The notes under the pieces were generated by a model. That model was not told the origin of the DNA. It ran no database searches and saw nothing but the letters and a program-made list of their open reading frames with translations. A stretch of DNA of 13,751 nt. Source: DASYXW01 sp035934405 (GTDB lineage Bacteria; Acidobacteriota; Terriglobia; UBA7540). The stretch covers positions 1-13,751 of the forward strand of contig DASYXW010000007.1 of the NCBI GenBank assembly GCA_035934405.1. The letters run 5' to 3'. Positions 1-6,541 of the stretch are shown in pieces (position 1 is the stretch's first letter; each line of letters begins with the position of its first letter). The position numbers and the translations under genes were made by a program.

Positions 1-110
1 CCGTCCCGGCAAGCCGGGACACCCTCTCCCCAGGGGAGAGGGGGAACAAAAACGAGGGAAATAGCCCTCTCCGAGGGGAGAGGGTGGCCGGTAGGCCGGG
101 TGAGGGGTCA
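1..110. repeat. Facing pair of REP/BIME-like palindromic elements
   Basis: Two related GC-rich palindromic units face each other. The first has a perfect 8-bp stem with a 2-nt loop (3-20) followed by a perfect 10-bp stem around one base (22-42, CCCTCTCCCC/GGGGAGAGGG). The second has an 8-bp stem (65-72 with 77-84) followed by a small GGCC-GGTA-GGCC hairpin (86-97) and GGTGAGGGG. Read as its reverse complement, the second unit repeats the order and sequence of the first, so the two form an inverted pair separated by about 20 nt. This is the architecture of a bacterial interspersed mosaic element. The left edge is cut by the window start. Such elements are typically intergenic, can stabilise or terminate mRNA, and are dispersed in some genomes by RAYT transposases; none is visible here. 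Confidence 0.75.
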
Positions 111-185
111 CGTTTATAGGTCCCGTCCTTGGCTTCTTTCTAACGCGCATTAATGTCACCAAGTACTAGATCCCCAAATAAAGTA

Positions 186-214
186 TTGACTTTCTGATAC
201 TATGGGTGTATACA
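186..214 (+). promoter_or_regulatory. Sigma70-type promoter for the 194-aa gene
   Basis: A -35 box TTGACT (186-191) and a -10 box TATACA (209-214) are separated by exactly 17 bp. The predicted start is near 221, giving a leader of about 34 nt that ends in the Shine-Dalgarno GGAGAG (242-247) before the GTG at 255. The -10 box lies inside the perfect palindrome GTGTATACAC (206-215), and flanking AGTAT/ATACT arms (182-186 and 197-201) sit across the -35 box, so an operator overlapping the promoter is possible. The region is AT-rich compared with the surrounding coding DNA. Confidence 0.65.
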
Positions 215-254
215 CTTAGTACCTCCGTTATCTTGGCGACTGGAGAGAACTTTC

Positions 255-839
255 GTGCCTGCATATCGCCCCCTGACCCCCGCACAGTTTCGCGCCCAGC
301 GCCGCAACGCTCGCCGCTCTACCGGCCCCAGGACGATAGAAGGGCGCCGCCGATCAACCCTGAATTACCGGCAGTTGCGGCTTCCGAGGGAGGCCATCGA
401 ACTGTTGCAGCGCGTCAAAGGCGACCCCCGCGACTTCCTCCGCCTCTGGCGCGATGTGCTCGCGGTTTTCTGGTTCATGGGCCGGGAGATGGAGCCGTAC
501 CTGAGCGTCCTGGCCTGGGACTGGTGGCTGAAGCAACACTTGGCGCGGCGGGGAGAGCCGGAGCACGCGCTGCGGGCCATTGACGCCCGCCTGGAGGAGG
601 CGCTTGTGGAGCTGGTGGCCGCCTATCGCTGGATTAACCGCGAGTGGCGCTACCGGTTCATGCAAGAGATCGGGAGTACCGGTGAACTGGACATCGGCCA
701 CCTGCGCTTGGCGGTCGAGACCCGGCTCCGGGCCTACCAGGACCTGGCGGAGGAAGGAAAGCTCCCGCAACTCTCGCCGATGGAGCTTGCGGTCAGCCAG
801 ATGGCCGAAATGATGGCCGAATTGGGGGTCGAAGCGTGA
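255..839 (+). CDS. Hypothetical protein with RNxxxSTGPRT N-terminal motif
   Basis: This is a 194-aa soluble protein. The GTG start is supported by GGAGAG seven bases upstream and by a consensus-like promoter. Residues about 13-38 contain the strongly basic 'RRNARRSTGPRTIEGRRRS' stretch. That motif heads a multi-copy family of short hypothetical proteins that I associate with Acidobacteria and Planctomycetes, usually as NRRNAxxSTGPRTPEGKxxS followed by NALKHGL. Here the NALKHGL part is replaced by 'NYRQLRLP'. The rest is helical and rich in Trp, Arg and Glu (for example 'VLAWDWWLKQHLARRGEPEH'), with no membrane segment or signal peptide. The function is unknown. The basic N-terminus could bind nucleic acid, but that is only inference. 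It sits alone between REP-like repeats and a non-coding patch, as an accessory gene might. Confidence 0.75.
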   Translation: MPAYRPLTPAQFRAQRRNARRSTGPRTIEGRRRSTLNYRQLRLPREAIELLQRVKGDPRDFLRLWRDVLAVFWFMGREMEPYLSVLAWDWWLKQHLARRGEPEHALRAIDARLEEALVELVAAYRWINREWRYRFMQEIGSTGELDIGHLRLAVETRLRAYQDLAEEGKLPQLSPMELAVSQMAEMMAELGVEA

Positions 840-1042
840 AGAAATGGGGCTCTACCGAACCCATGGCGAACAAACCCAGCGGCTGCATAGGATTAGAGCC
901 GAATTTGACCCCTAGATTTGAAAAACTCGAGGGGGGCGAACCCAAAACGAGTAATTCAATTAGAATCAGCAACATATTTCGTTTCGAGGCATGCCATTTC
1001 CGAAAATCTCGTTTTGGCCGTCCGCGCGCGCCAAGCCCAAAC
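840..1042. other. Non-coding AT-rich interval with an inverted repeat
   Basis: About 200 bp separate the stop of the 194-aa gene from the stop of the minus-strand DUF2520 gene, and I see no convincing gene here. The interval contains a 10-bp perfect inverted repeat (CCAAAACGAG at 942-951 and CTCGTTTTGG at 1008-1017) enclosing a 56-nt AT-rich core. The core holds the palindrome GGCATGCC (988-995) and the imperfect palindrome ATTCAATTAGAAT. It could be a transcription-ending structure between convergent genes, a small degenerate mobile element, or a structured RNA. No U-tract directly follows either arm, so an intrinsic terminator is not well supported. Confidence 0.4.
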
Positions 1043-1903
1043 TCAGAGCAACCCGCGCGGCGGATTCTTACCGGTCAGTCGCACCATGGCGCGGGCGAGC
1101 GCCACGTACACTGGGATCACCTCCGGAGCGTGCCGGCGGAGGGCCTCCAGATGACGCCGCAAGGTCTCCCAATCGCCGCGCGCCGCCGGGCCGGTCAGCG
1201 CCCGACGCGGACCCATCTCAGCCACGCTCTTCACCGTCTCCGCCACGAATCGCGCCAGCATGGGCCGGGCCACCTTCCGCGGCACGCCGGCCAGTTTCAG
1301 CAGGCGCTCGGACTGTTCCAGCAGCGTGACCAAAGTGGGAGACACCAGGAAGGCGGAGACGTGGTAGAGCGTCTTGCGGCCGGGCTTCACGGCGAAGGCC
1401 ACACCGCCGAGCGCTTTCGCCCAACGCCGGGCAACTTTCACCGCTGCCGGGCGGCCGTCGATTCCCCAGTAGCTCCCCACCAGGCTCACAACCCCGGCCG
1501 CAGCGTTGGGAACGGTCTGGAAAGGATGAAACGAGCCGGTGGAGGCCCCGAGCCGCTCCAAGCGGGCGAGCGGCGAGCCGGGACCGCTGCCTGGCAGCGA
1601 CCCGCAGGTGTGCAAGACGATCCGTCCGCGCCAACTGCGGCGCAGGGCGGCAAGCGCACGCGCCACGGGCTCAATGGCGGCGTCCGACGTCGTGATCAGG
1701 ATGATTCGAGCTTCAGCCAGCTCGGGCGAATCAATCGGGACGGGCCGGCCGGCGCCGATGAAGCGAACCGCAGCCCGCGCCGCCGCCGGACGGCGTGCGG
1801 CGACATACCGGATGGGAAAGCCGGCGGCCGCGAGCAGCGTGCCCAGAGCCTGCCCGGCTCGCCCCGGTCCGACGATGGCGATTCCTTCAAGAGGTTGAGA
1901 CAT
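1043..1903 (-). CDS. Rossmann-like and DUF2520 domain oxidoreductase-like protein
   Basis: This 286-aa protein begins MSQPLEGIAIVGPGRAGQAL, with the dinucleotide-binding GPGRAG at residues 12-17. It continues with the family features 'SFHPFQTV', 'LYHVSAFLVSP' and 'RALTGPAARGDW', which mark the Rossmann-like plus DUF2520 architecture. These proteins resemble ProC, prephenate dehydrogenase and ketopantoate reductase in fold and presumably use NAD(P)H, but their substrate is not known. I chose ATG 1903 rather than the upstream ATG at 1936, because the latter overlaps a perfect TATAAT (1940-1935, minus) and adds 11 residues before the first beta strand. No Shine-Dalgarno is obvious. It is divergent from ftsY with only 84 bp between the starts. 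Confidence 0.85.
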   Translation of the reverse strand: MSQPLEGIAIVGPGRAGQALGTLLAAAGFPIRYVAARRPAAARAAVRFIGAGRPVPIDSPELAEARIILITTSDAAIEPVARALAALRRSWRGRIVLHTCGSLPGSGPGSPLARLERLGASTGSFHPFQTVPNAAAGVVSLVGSYWGIDGRPAAVKVARRWAKALGGVAFAVKPGRKTLYHVSAFLVSPTLVTLLEQSERLLKLAGVPRKVARPMLARFVAETVKSVAEMGPRRALTGPAARGDWETLRRHLEALRRHAPEVIPVYVALARAMVRLTGKNPPRGLL

Positions 1904-1934
1904 GACAGTACGTGGCAGATCGCGCGCGCCCGCC

Positions 1935-1979
1935 ATTATAAGCGATTTCCCTCACCTGCCTTCGGGGTTCGGCTAGAAT
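1935..1979. promoter_or_regulatory. Divergent start region of the DUF2520 gene and ftsY
   Basis: On the minus strand a perfect TATAAT lies at 1940-1935, about 32 nt before ATG 1903; the hexamer 17 bp upstream of it (GAAGGC) is a poor -35. On the plus strand TAGAAT lies at 1974-1979, only 8 nt before the ftsY ATG at 1988, with a weak -35 (CTCACC, 1951-1956) at 17-bp spacing. Neither gene has a convincing Shine-Dalgarno. If TAGAAT is used, the ftsY transcript would be leaderless or nearly so. The plus-strand assignment is tentative. Confidence 0.4.
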
Positions 1980-1987
1980 CAAACAGT

Positions 1988-2962
1988 ATGGTCCAAACGC
2001 TATTTGGTTCGCCGGAGAAAAAGAAGACGGGTCTCTTTGACCGGCTCAAACAGGCTGTCGCCTCCACCAAGGCCCAGCTCGTCGAGCGCCTCGAGGAGAT
2101 CACCGAAGGCAAGGCAACCATTGACGAGTCGGTGCTCGACGGCCTCGAAGCCACGCTCATCGGCGCCGACCTGGGCGTCAAGACCACGCATGAAATCCTG
2201 GAACATCTGCGCGACCAGATCAACCGCCGGCAGCTTCGCGCGCCGGGCGAGTTGCGGCCCGCCATCGAGCAGGAGATTCTGGCGGCGCTGGAAAGTCCTG
2301 GCGCGGGCGAGGCCCATCGGGCCGCCCCGGAAAAACCGCCCGCCGGGCTCCCCGAAGTGATTTTCGTGGTCGGCGTCAATGGCGTCGGCAAGACCACCAG
2401 CATCGCCAAGCTGGCCAACTTCTACCTGCAGCAGAACCGCCGGCCGCTGCTCGCCGCCGCCGACACGTTTCGCGCCGCCGCCAACGAACAGCTTGACGTG
2501 TGGGCGCAACGGCTGGGAATTGAGATCATCAGCCAGAAGAGCGGCGCCGACCCCGCCGCCGTCATCTTCGACGCGCTGGCCGCCGCCCGGAAGCGCCACG
2601 ATGATCCCGTGATTGTGGACACCGCCGGCCGTCTGCACACCAAAGTCAACCTCATGGCCGAGCTCGAAAAGATGTGCCGCATCGCCGGACGCGAAGTGCC
2701 GGGTGCGCCCCACCAAGTGCTGCTCGTGCTCGACGCCACCACCGGCCAGAACGGCCTGCAGCAAGCCCGGCAGTTCACCGAGCGGGCCGGCGTCACCGGC
2801 ATCATCCTCACCAAGCTCGATGGCACGGCCAAGGGCGGGGTGGTGGTGGCCATCGCCCGCGAGCTCGGCCTGCCCATCCAATTCGTCGGCATCGGTGAAA
2901 CAGTGGACGACCTTCTGGCGTTCAATCCGCGCGAGTTTGTGGAATCCCTGTTCGAGGCATAG
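1988..2962 (+). CDS. ftsY: Signal recognition particle receptor FtsY
   Basis: This is a 324-aa SRP receptor GTPase, which docks ribosome-nascent chain-SRP (Ffh) complexes at the inner membrane and delivers them to SecYEG. It has the short form: a basic, amphipathic N-terminus ('KKKTGLFDRLKQAVAST', residues 11-27), the four-helix N domain to about residue 105, and the NG GTPase domain. G motifs are visible: P-loop GVNGVGKTT (129-137), DTFRAAANEQL (159-169), DTAGR (211-215), TKLDGTAKGG (275-284), and the closing GIGETVDDLLAF. There is no long acidic A domain. ATG 1988 is chosen because the N domain begins directly after it; the same frame stays open back to 836 but is antisense to the DUF2520 gene there. 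No Shine-Dalgarno is evident, and a -10-like TAGAAT lies 8 nt upstream. Confidence 0.97.
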   Translation: MVQTLFGSPEKKKTGLFDRLKQAVASTKAQLVERLEEITEGKATIDESVLDGLEATLIGADLGVKTTHEILEHLRDQINRRQLRAPGELRPAIEQEILAALESPGAGEAHRAAPEKPPAGLPEVIFVVGVNGVGKTTSIAKLANFYLQQNRRPLLAAADTFRAAANEQLDVWAQRLGIEIISQKSGADPAAVIFDALAAARKRHDDPVIVDTAGRLHTKVNLMAELEKMCRIAGREVPGAPHQVLLVLDATTGQNGLQQARQFTERAGVTGIILTKLDGTAKGGVVVAIARELGLPIQFVGIGETVDDLLAFNPREFVESLFEA

Positions 2963-2985
2963 CCTTACGCGGAACCCGAATTCCA

Positions 2986-3015
2986 TTGCCCCAAACGGAC
3001 GAACCACGGTAAACT
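2986..3015 (+). promoter_or_regulatory. Probable promoter of tRNA-Val
   Basis: TTGCCC (2986-2991) and TAAACT (3010-3015) are separated by 18 bp. The predicted start near 3022 lies about six bases before the mature 5' end of the tRNA. The promoter follows the ftsY stop codon by 23 bp, so read-through from ftsY is also possible. Confidence 0.5.
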
Positions 3016-3027
3016 ACTCCGGTTCTC

Positions 3028-3105
3028 AGGCCCGTAGCTCAGCCCGGTTAGAGCGCTACCTTGACACGGTAGAGGTCTGGGGTTCGAGTCCCCACGGGCC
3101 TACCA
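3028..3105 (+). tRNA. tRNA-Val (anticodon GAC) with encoded CCA
   Basis: The full cloverleaf folds by eye. The acceptor stem AGGCCCG (3028-3034) pairs with CGGGCCT (3095-3101). The D stem GCTC (3037-3040) pairs with GAGC (3051-3054). The anticodon stem CTACC (3056-3060) pairs with GGTAG (3068-3072) around the loop TTGACAC, whose central GAC (3063-3065) reads valine GUC/GUU codons. The T stem TGGGG/CCCCA encloses TTCGAGT. The discriminator A is at 3102 and CCA is encoded at 3103-3105. Confidence 0.97.
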
Positions 3106-3445
3106 TTCGCTTAGGACGCAACGCAGAGAGCCTATCGGTTCAGATAGGCCGACTATCCCGTGGGATAGCTTTCCCCGATTGGCGCCCATTTCGAGCCCGC
3201 GCTCGGCCGTCGCCGCGACCGGCCGCAACTCCCATCAGGGATTTCCAAACTGGAGTGAGGAACAATCCCCGGGCACGCAGAGTTGGCCTATGGCCGGTCA
3301 ATTGCTGAAACCGTCGGGAGGTCGCCAAGCCCTTGCGAATTTGCAATGGGAGTTCACAATGTCGCCAGCGCCCTCGCAATAGGTTCGGGATGTGTCCCGG
3401 GATGTTAGCCTGGCGGCCGACACCGGAGCGAAAGGAGCATTTACC
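3106..3445 (+). other. Hairpin-rich 340-bp leader between tRNA-Val and the peptidase gene
   Basis: No credible gene lies here. Two tandem hairpins follow the tRNA: GCCTATC/GATAGGC (3130-3136 with 3143-3149) and CTATCCC/GGGATAG (3153-3159 with 3162-3168), the latter followed by CTTTCC. A GAGC/GCTC hairpin (3191-3202) and a CGGGA/TCCCG hairpin (3386-3399) also occur. A candidate promoter is TTGCGA (3333-3338), 16 bp, CACAAT (3355-3360). The likely Shine-Dalgarno AAAGGAG (3431-3437) is eight bases before ATG 3446. The tandem hairpins could end the tRNA transcript, but the U-tract is poor. Confidence 0.45.
3130..3172 (+). terminator. Tandem hairpins after tRNA-Val, possible terminator or switch
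   Basis: Two perfect 7-bp stems stand 3 nt apart, and their arms share the pentamers CTATC and GATAG in the order CTATC-GATAG-CTATC-GATAG. The middle GATAG (3143-3147) can therefore also pair with the next CTATC (3153-3157) around a 5-nt loop, which excludes the other two hairpins. The second hairpin is followed by CTTTCC, a weak termination tract. The terminator reading is uncertain. Confidence 0.4.
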
Positions 3446-6316
3446 ATGGCATTTACCTTAACGCCTGCGGTACAAATCGAACGCGACGCGGACGGCAATG
3501 TTCGCAGTCTCAACCACGGTGGCCAGCCCTACGGGCCACTCTCCAATATCTTGAACGCCCGGAAACTGGCGGAATCCTACCTGAACGATGTCGCCGGGAT
3601 TTATGGCATCGACCCGGCCTGGCTCGGCGCGCTCGACAAGAGCCCGTCGGGCACCGTCGAGAACGCCGGCACAGAGTTGCGGTTCGCGCAGCAGGATGCG
3701 GTGACCGGCACGGCCACGGCCAGCTTCCAGCAGACCCACTTCGGCCTTCCGGTTTGGCAGGCGGGCTTCACGGTCGGCCTGCTGGCGGAACCGCTTCGCG
3801 CCACAAGCTCGCTCAGCACCCTTCATGCGAAGATTGACGCGGTCAAGCCCGGCCGGGACGCCAAGTGCCTGGCGGGCCGCATCAAGCCACAGGAGCTGCC
3901 CGCGCTGCTTAATACAGGCCGCAAACGACGGGAAATCGTCATCAATGCCGAGCGGCAGTGGATCTATCAGTATCGGGCGGACCAGCGCCTGCCCCAACCG
4001 CCGCAGACAAAGCCGAACGTGCAGGCGCGCCAGCGGGCGGCCAAGCGTGCCGGACTGACGGGCGCCGAGGGGCCCACGCTGCCACTAGGCCCGGTCGACA
4101 AGAGCATCGTGGACGGGCGCCACTACGTGGTGACCGAGGTGCTATTTGACCTGCCGGTAGCGCCGTTCCGGCAACTGCACTGGCGCGCCTTCATCGAGGT
4201 CAATACGTGTTCGGTGCTGTACCTGCGCGCTCTCGTTGACGCTTGCACGGGGAGCGTGTATTTGACTGATCCGGTGACGGCGACCGGCGATAACACCATC
4301 ACGGCGTGCTCGCCGGCATCAACGCTTGATCCGCTGCGCAGCGACGTGACGCTGGAAGGTCTGACGCCGGCTTCACCGCAGAACCTGACCGGCGCTTACG
4401 CCACGGCCGTCGGCACGGCTGCGAATCCGTCGCCTACGGTGACGCCGCCGCCGTGCGACTTCACCTACTCGGTGCCGGACGCCAATTTCGCCGCCGTCTG
4501 CGCCTACTACCACGTGGACGAGCTCTTCCGGCTGATCGTCAGCTTCGGCTACGACCCCATCAGCAACTTTTTCCAGAACACCACGCTGCCGCTGCCGATC
4601 AATTTCCTCAACTTTCCCGGCGTCGTCAACTCGTTCGCCAATCCCAATGCGACCATGAACGGCTTCGGGAGCATTGACTGCGGCATCGAGCAAAGCGGCT
4701 GCCCAGTTGGCATTGCGGTCGACTGGCGCGTGACCATGCACGAGTTCGTTCACGGCATGCTCGACGATCGGATCCACAGCGGGGTTCTGGGCTTTGCCCA
4801 CAACGGCGGGGATGGGTTCGGTTCGATCTATATGGATCCCGGATCGAAGGCGCCCGACAGAGGTCTATCCTTCCCGTGGGTCCCGGAAGTTCCCCGGCGA
4901 CACGACCGCGATGTGGCTGCGGGGTGGGCGTGGGGTGGAGTCGAGGACGACGGAAACTATCAGAGCGAAGAAATCCTTGCCACGACGCTCTTCCGGGCAT
5001 ACCGCTCGACCGGCGGAGACTCCGTGTATCTCGACAAGCAGCAATTCGGGTCGAGGTACGTCCTGCTGATCATGACTCATGCCATGGCCAGCCTGCCGCT
5101 GGCGACAACGACTCTGACCACCACGGTGTCGTACGCCCAGGCCCTCATGAACGCCGACGCGGGCCTCACCACTCCCTTTGTTTACGGAGGGGCCAGCGTC
5201 CCCGGCGGGGCCATCGGCAAGGTGATTCGCTGGAGCTTTGAGAAGCAGGGGCTCTACCAGCCGACGGGCGCGCCCACACCGGTGACCACCCCGGGCGCTC
5301 CGCCCGACGTGGATGTCTACATCAACGACATTTACTATGGCGAGTACGCCTACCAGGAAGATTTCTGGGAGAACACCAACATCTGGAACCTGCTGGCGCC
5401 GAACCCAAGCACCACGCCAGCGGACCACCAGACGCCCATCGTGGGGCAGACCAACTACGCCTACGTCTACATCAGCAATCGGGGCACGCAGCCAGCCAGC
5501 AACGTGGTGGTGAGCGCGTACCACTGCAAGCCGTCCACCGGATTGCTCTGGCCGGACGACTGGCAGCCGATGACCACGGCCTCGATCAACGTGTCCGGCA
5601 ACTTGGCTGCGGGGGCGGCGAACGTGCTCGTCGGCCCGTTCGAGTGGACGCCGACGGCCCTCGGCCACGAGTGCATGCTGATGAGCGTCTCGGCAACCGG
5701 CGACCTGAGCAATGCGGACTCGGCCTCGGGCCTGCCCTGCGCCGCCGGACCCACGCCGCACTGGCGGCTGGTGCCGTTCGACAACAACATCGGCCAGCGG
5801 AACGTGGCGCCGGTGGCGGGCGGCGGCGGATTGACCGGCTTGACCGCGTCCTTCGCGCCTCGTCATTTCTGGGTGAACAATCCTTACGACTTCGAGGGCC
5901 GGGTCAGCCTGGAAGTGAACCTGCCGGACTTTCTCGTCCAGCGCGGCTGGAGCGCGGAGTTCGTCAGTCCGGGCGGCGCGTTGTTCACGCTCACCGGGCG
6001 CGGCAGCCGTGAGGTGCAATTGCGGCTGAAGCCGGGTTCTGACTTTTCGCCCGCGGACGTCCAAAAGGCCGGAGCCGCCGCCAGCATCGTGGTGAGGTCG
6101 CTGGTGAACGGCATCCCGGTGGGCGGGATGACGTATGCGATCGACCCGCACTTGAAAACGCCTCCACCAGAGTTGCCCGGCAAAGGCCCCCACAAGCGCT
6201 GCGCCGACGAGGCTAAGGAACTGCTGGAATGCCTCTGCGTGCCGGTTGATGACGTGAAGAAGGTGCGCATCAAGCGCGTCACGCTGGACGTTGACCTGAA
6301 GACGGACTGCGACTGA
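3446..6316 (+). CDS. FTP-domain, HEFVH zinc metallopeptidase-like protein with C-terminal beta domains
   Basis: This 956-aa protein starts at ATG 3446, eight bases after AAAGGAG. Residues 93-108 (SFQQTHFGLPVWQAGF) match the fungalysin/thermolysin propeptide (FTP) signature, and a PepSY-like segment follows near 225-280. The zinc motif HEFVH lies at 432-436 in 'VTMHEFVHGML', followed by 'GWAWGGVEDDGNYQSEEILATTLFRAYRSTGGDS' elements typical of an M4/M36-type (gluzincin) fold. Where thermolysin has its third ligand Glu (20 residues after the second His), this protein has Asp456 in 'HNGGDGFGS'. Residues about 617-760 look like a CARDB-type adhesion domain ('YAYVYISNRGTQPASNVVVSAYH'), then another beta-rich region. 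A Cys-containing tail ends the protein (Cys919, 929, 931, 955). There is no recognisable signal peptide, which is odd for this class. It could be a true protease or a structural or degenerate relative. Confidence 0.8.
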   Translation: MAFTLTPAVQIERDADGNVRSLNHGGQPYGPLSNILNARKLAESYLNDVAGIYGIDPAWLGALDKSPSGTVENAGTELRFAQQDAVTGTATASFQQTHFGLPVWQAGFTVGLLAEPLRATSSLSTLHAKIDAVKPGRDAKCLAGRIKPQELPALLNTGRKRREIVINAERQWIYQYRADQRLPQPPQTKPNVQARQRAAKRAGLTGAEGPTLPLGPVDKSIVDGRHYVVTEVLFDLPVAPFRQLHWRAFIEVNTCSVLYLRALVDACTGSVYLTDPVTATGDNTITACSPASTLDPLRSDVTLEGLTPASPQNLTGAYATAVGTAANPSPTVTPPPCDFTYSVPDANFAAVCAYYHVDELFRLIVSFGYDPISNFFQNTTLPLPINFLNFPGVVNSFANPNATMNGFGSIDCGIEQSGCPVGIAVDWRVTMHEFVHGMLDDRIHSGVLGFAHNGGDGFGSIYMDPGSKAPDRGLSFPWVPEVPRRHDRDVAAGWAWGGVEDDGNYQSEEILATTLFRAYRSTGGDSVYLDKQQFGSRYVLLIMTHAMASLPLATTTLTTTVSYAQALMNADAGLTTPFVYGGASVPGGAIGKVIRWSFEKQGLYQPTGAPTPVTTPGAPPDVDVYINDIYYGEYAYQEDFWENTNIWNLLAPNPSTTPADHQTPIVGQTNYAYVYISNRGTQPASNVVVSAYHCKPSTGLLWPDDWQPMTTASINVSGNLAAGAANVLVGPFEWTPTALGHECMLMSVSATGDLSNADSASGLPCAAGPTPHWRLVPFDNNIGQRNVAPVAGGGGLTGLTASFAPRHFWVNNPYDFEGRVSLEVNLPDFLVQRGWSAEFVSPGGALFTLTGRGSREVQLRLKPGSDFSPADVQKAGAAASIVVRSLVNGIPVGGMTYAIDPHLKTPPPELPGKGPHKRCADEAKELLECLCVPVDDVKKVRIKRVTLDVDLKTDCD

Positions 6317-6337
6317 GCAGCCGTCGAAGATCCGGCG

Positions 6338-6380
6338 GGAGCGGACGGGACGCACGGCGTTCCGTCCGGCTCCGCGCTGT
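6338..6380 (+). terminator. Possible terminator hairpin after the peptidase gene
   Basis: An 11-bp stem, GGAGCGGACGG (6338-6348) with CCGTCCG-CTCC (6362-6373, one bulged G), begins 21 nt after the stop codon. It is followed by GCGCTGTTT, a short and weak U-tract. It fits a terminator by position, but a rho-dependent or purely structural role cannot be excluded. Confidence 0.4.
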
Positions 6381-6447
6381 TTCACCCACCTGCAGCTTCA
6401 CGCGCGTGGAGCAGGCGATCGGTCTTCTGTCAATTCGTCCCTTGGGC

Positions 6448-6478
6448 TTGACTTTCCCCTTGAGCTTGGCGGCAAAAT
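6448..6478 (+). promoter_or_regulatory. Candidate promoter of the M16 peptidase operon
   Basis: TTGACT (6448-6453) and CAAAAT (6473-6478) are separated by 19 bp, slightly long for sigma70. The predicted leader is about 57 nt and ends with AAGGGAG (6526-6532), nine bases before ATG 6542. Confidence 0.4.
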
Positions 6479-6541
6479 AGCACACACTTTTGAGTTCGCC
6501 TCCGCCGAGGGGAGGGCAGAACGTTAAGGGAGAAGACTTCA

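Noticed and set aside
836..1987. A long open frame starting GTG 836 (overlapping the previous stop) and running in frame into ftsY, which could suggest an extended FtsY N-terminus or separate gene.
   Set aside because: From 1043 it is exactly antisense to the DUF2520 gene, which has recognisable domain motifs; the translated product is low-complexity Arg/Pro/His sequence typical of GC-rich shadow frames; the FtsY N domain begins just after ATG 1988.
2000..3007. Long minus-strand frame antisense to ftsY (335 aa).
   Set aside because: It is a mirror of ftsY codon structure with no recognisable domain, a common artefact in GC-rich DNA.
3028..3105. tRNA-Val as an attachment site for an integrated element.
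   Set aside because: No integrase gene and no duplicated 3' tRNA segment are visible in the window.
3179..3382. Small plus-strand frame (67 aa) between tRNA-Val and the peptidase gene.
   Set aside because: No ribosome site, no recognisable motif, and it overlaps hairpins and the likely promoter region of the next gene.
4865..6385. Long minus-strand frame antisense to the peptidase gene (506 aa); similar frames occur opposite both M16 genes.
   Set aside because: Composition is dominated by Arg, His, Val and Gly with no domain motifs, while the plus strand encodes recognisable domains with a good ribosome site.
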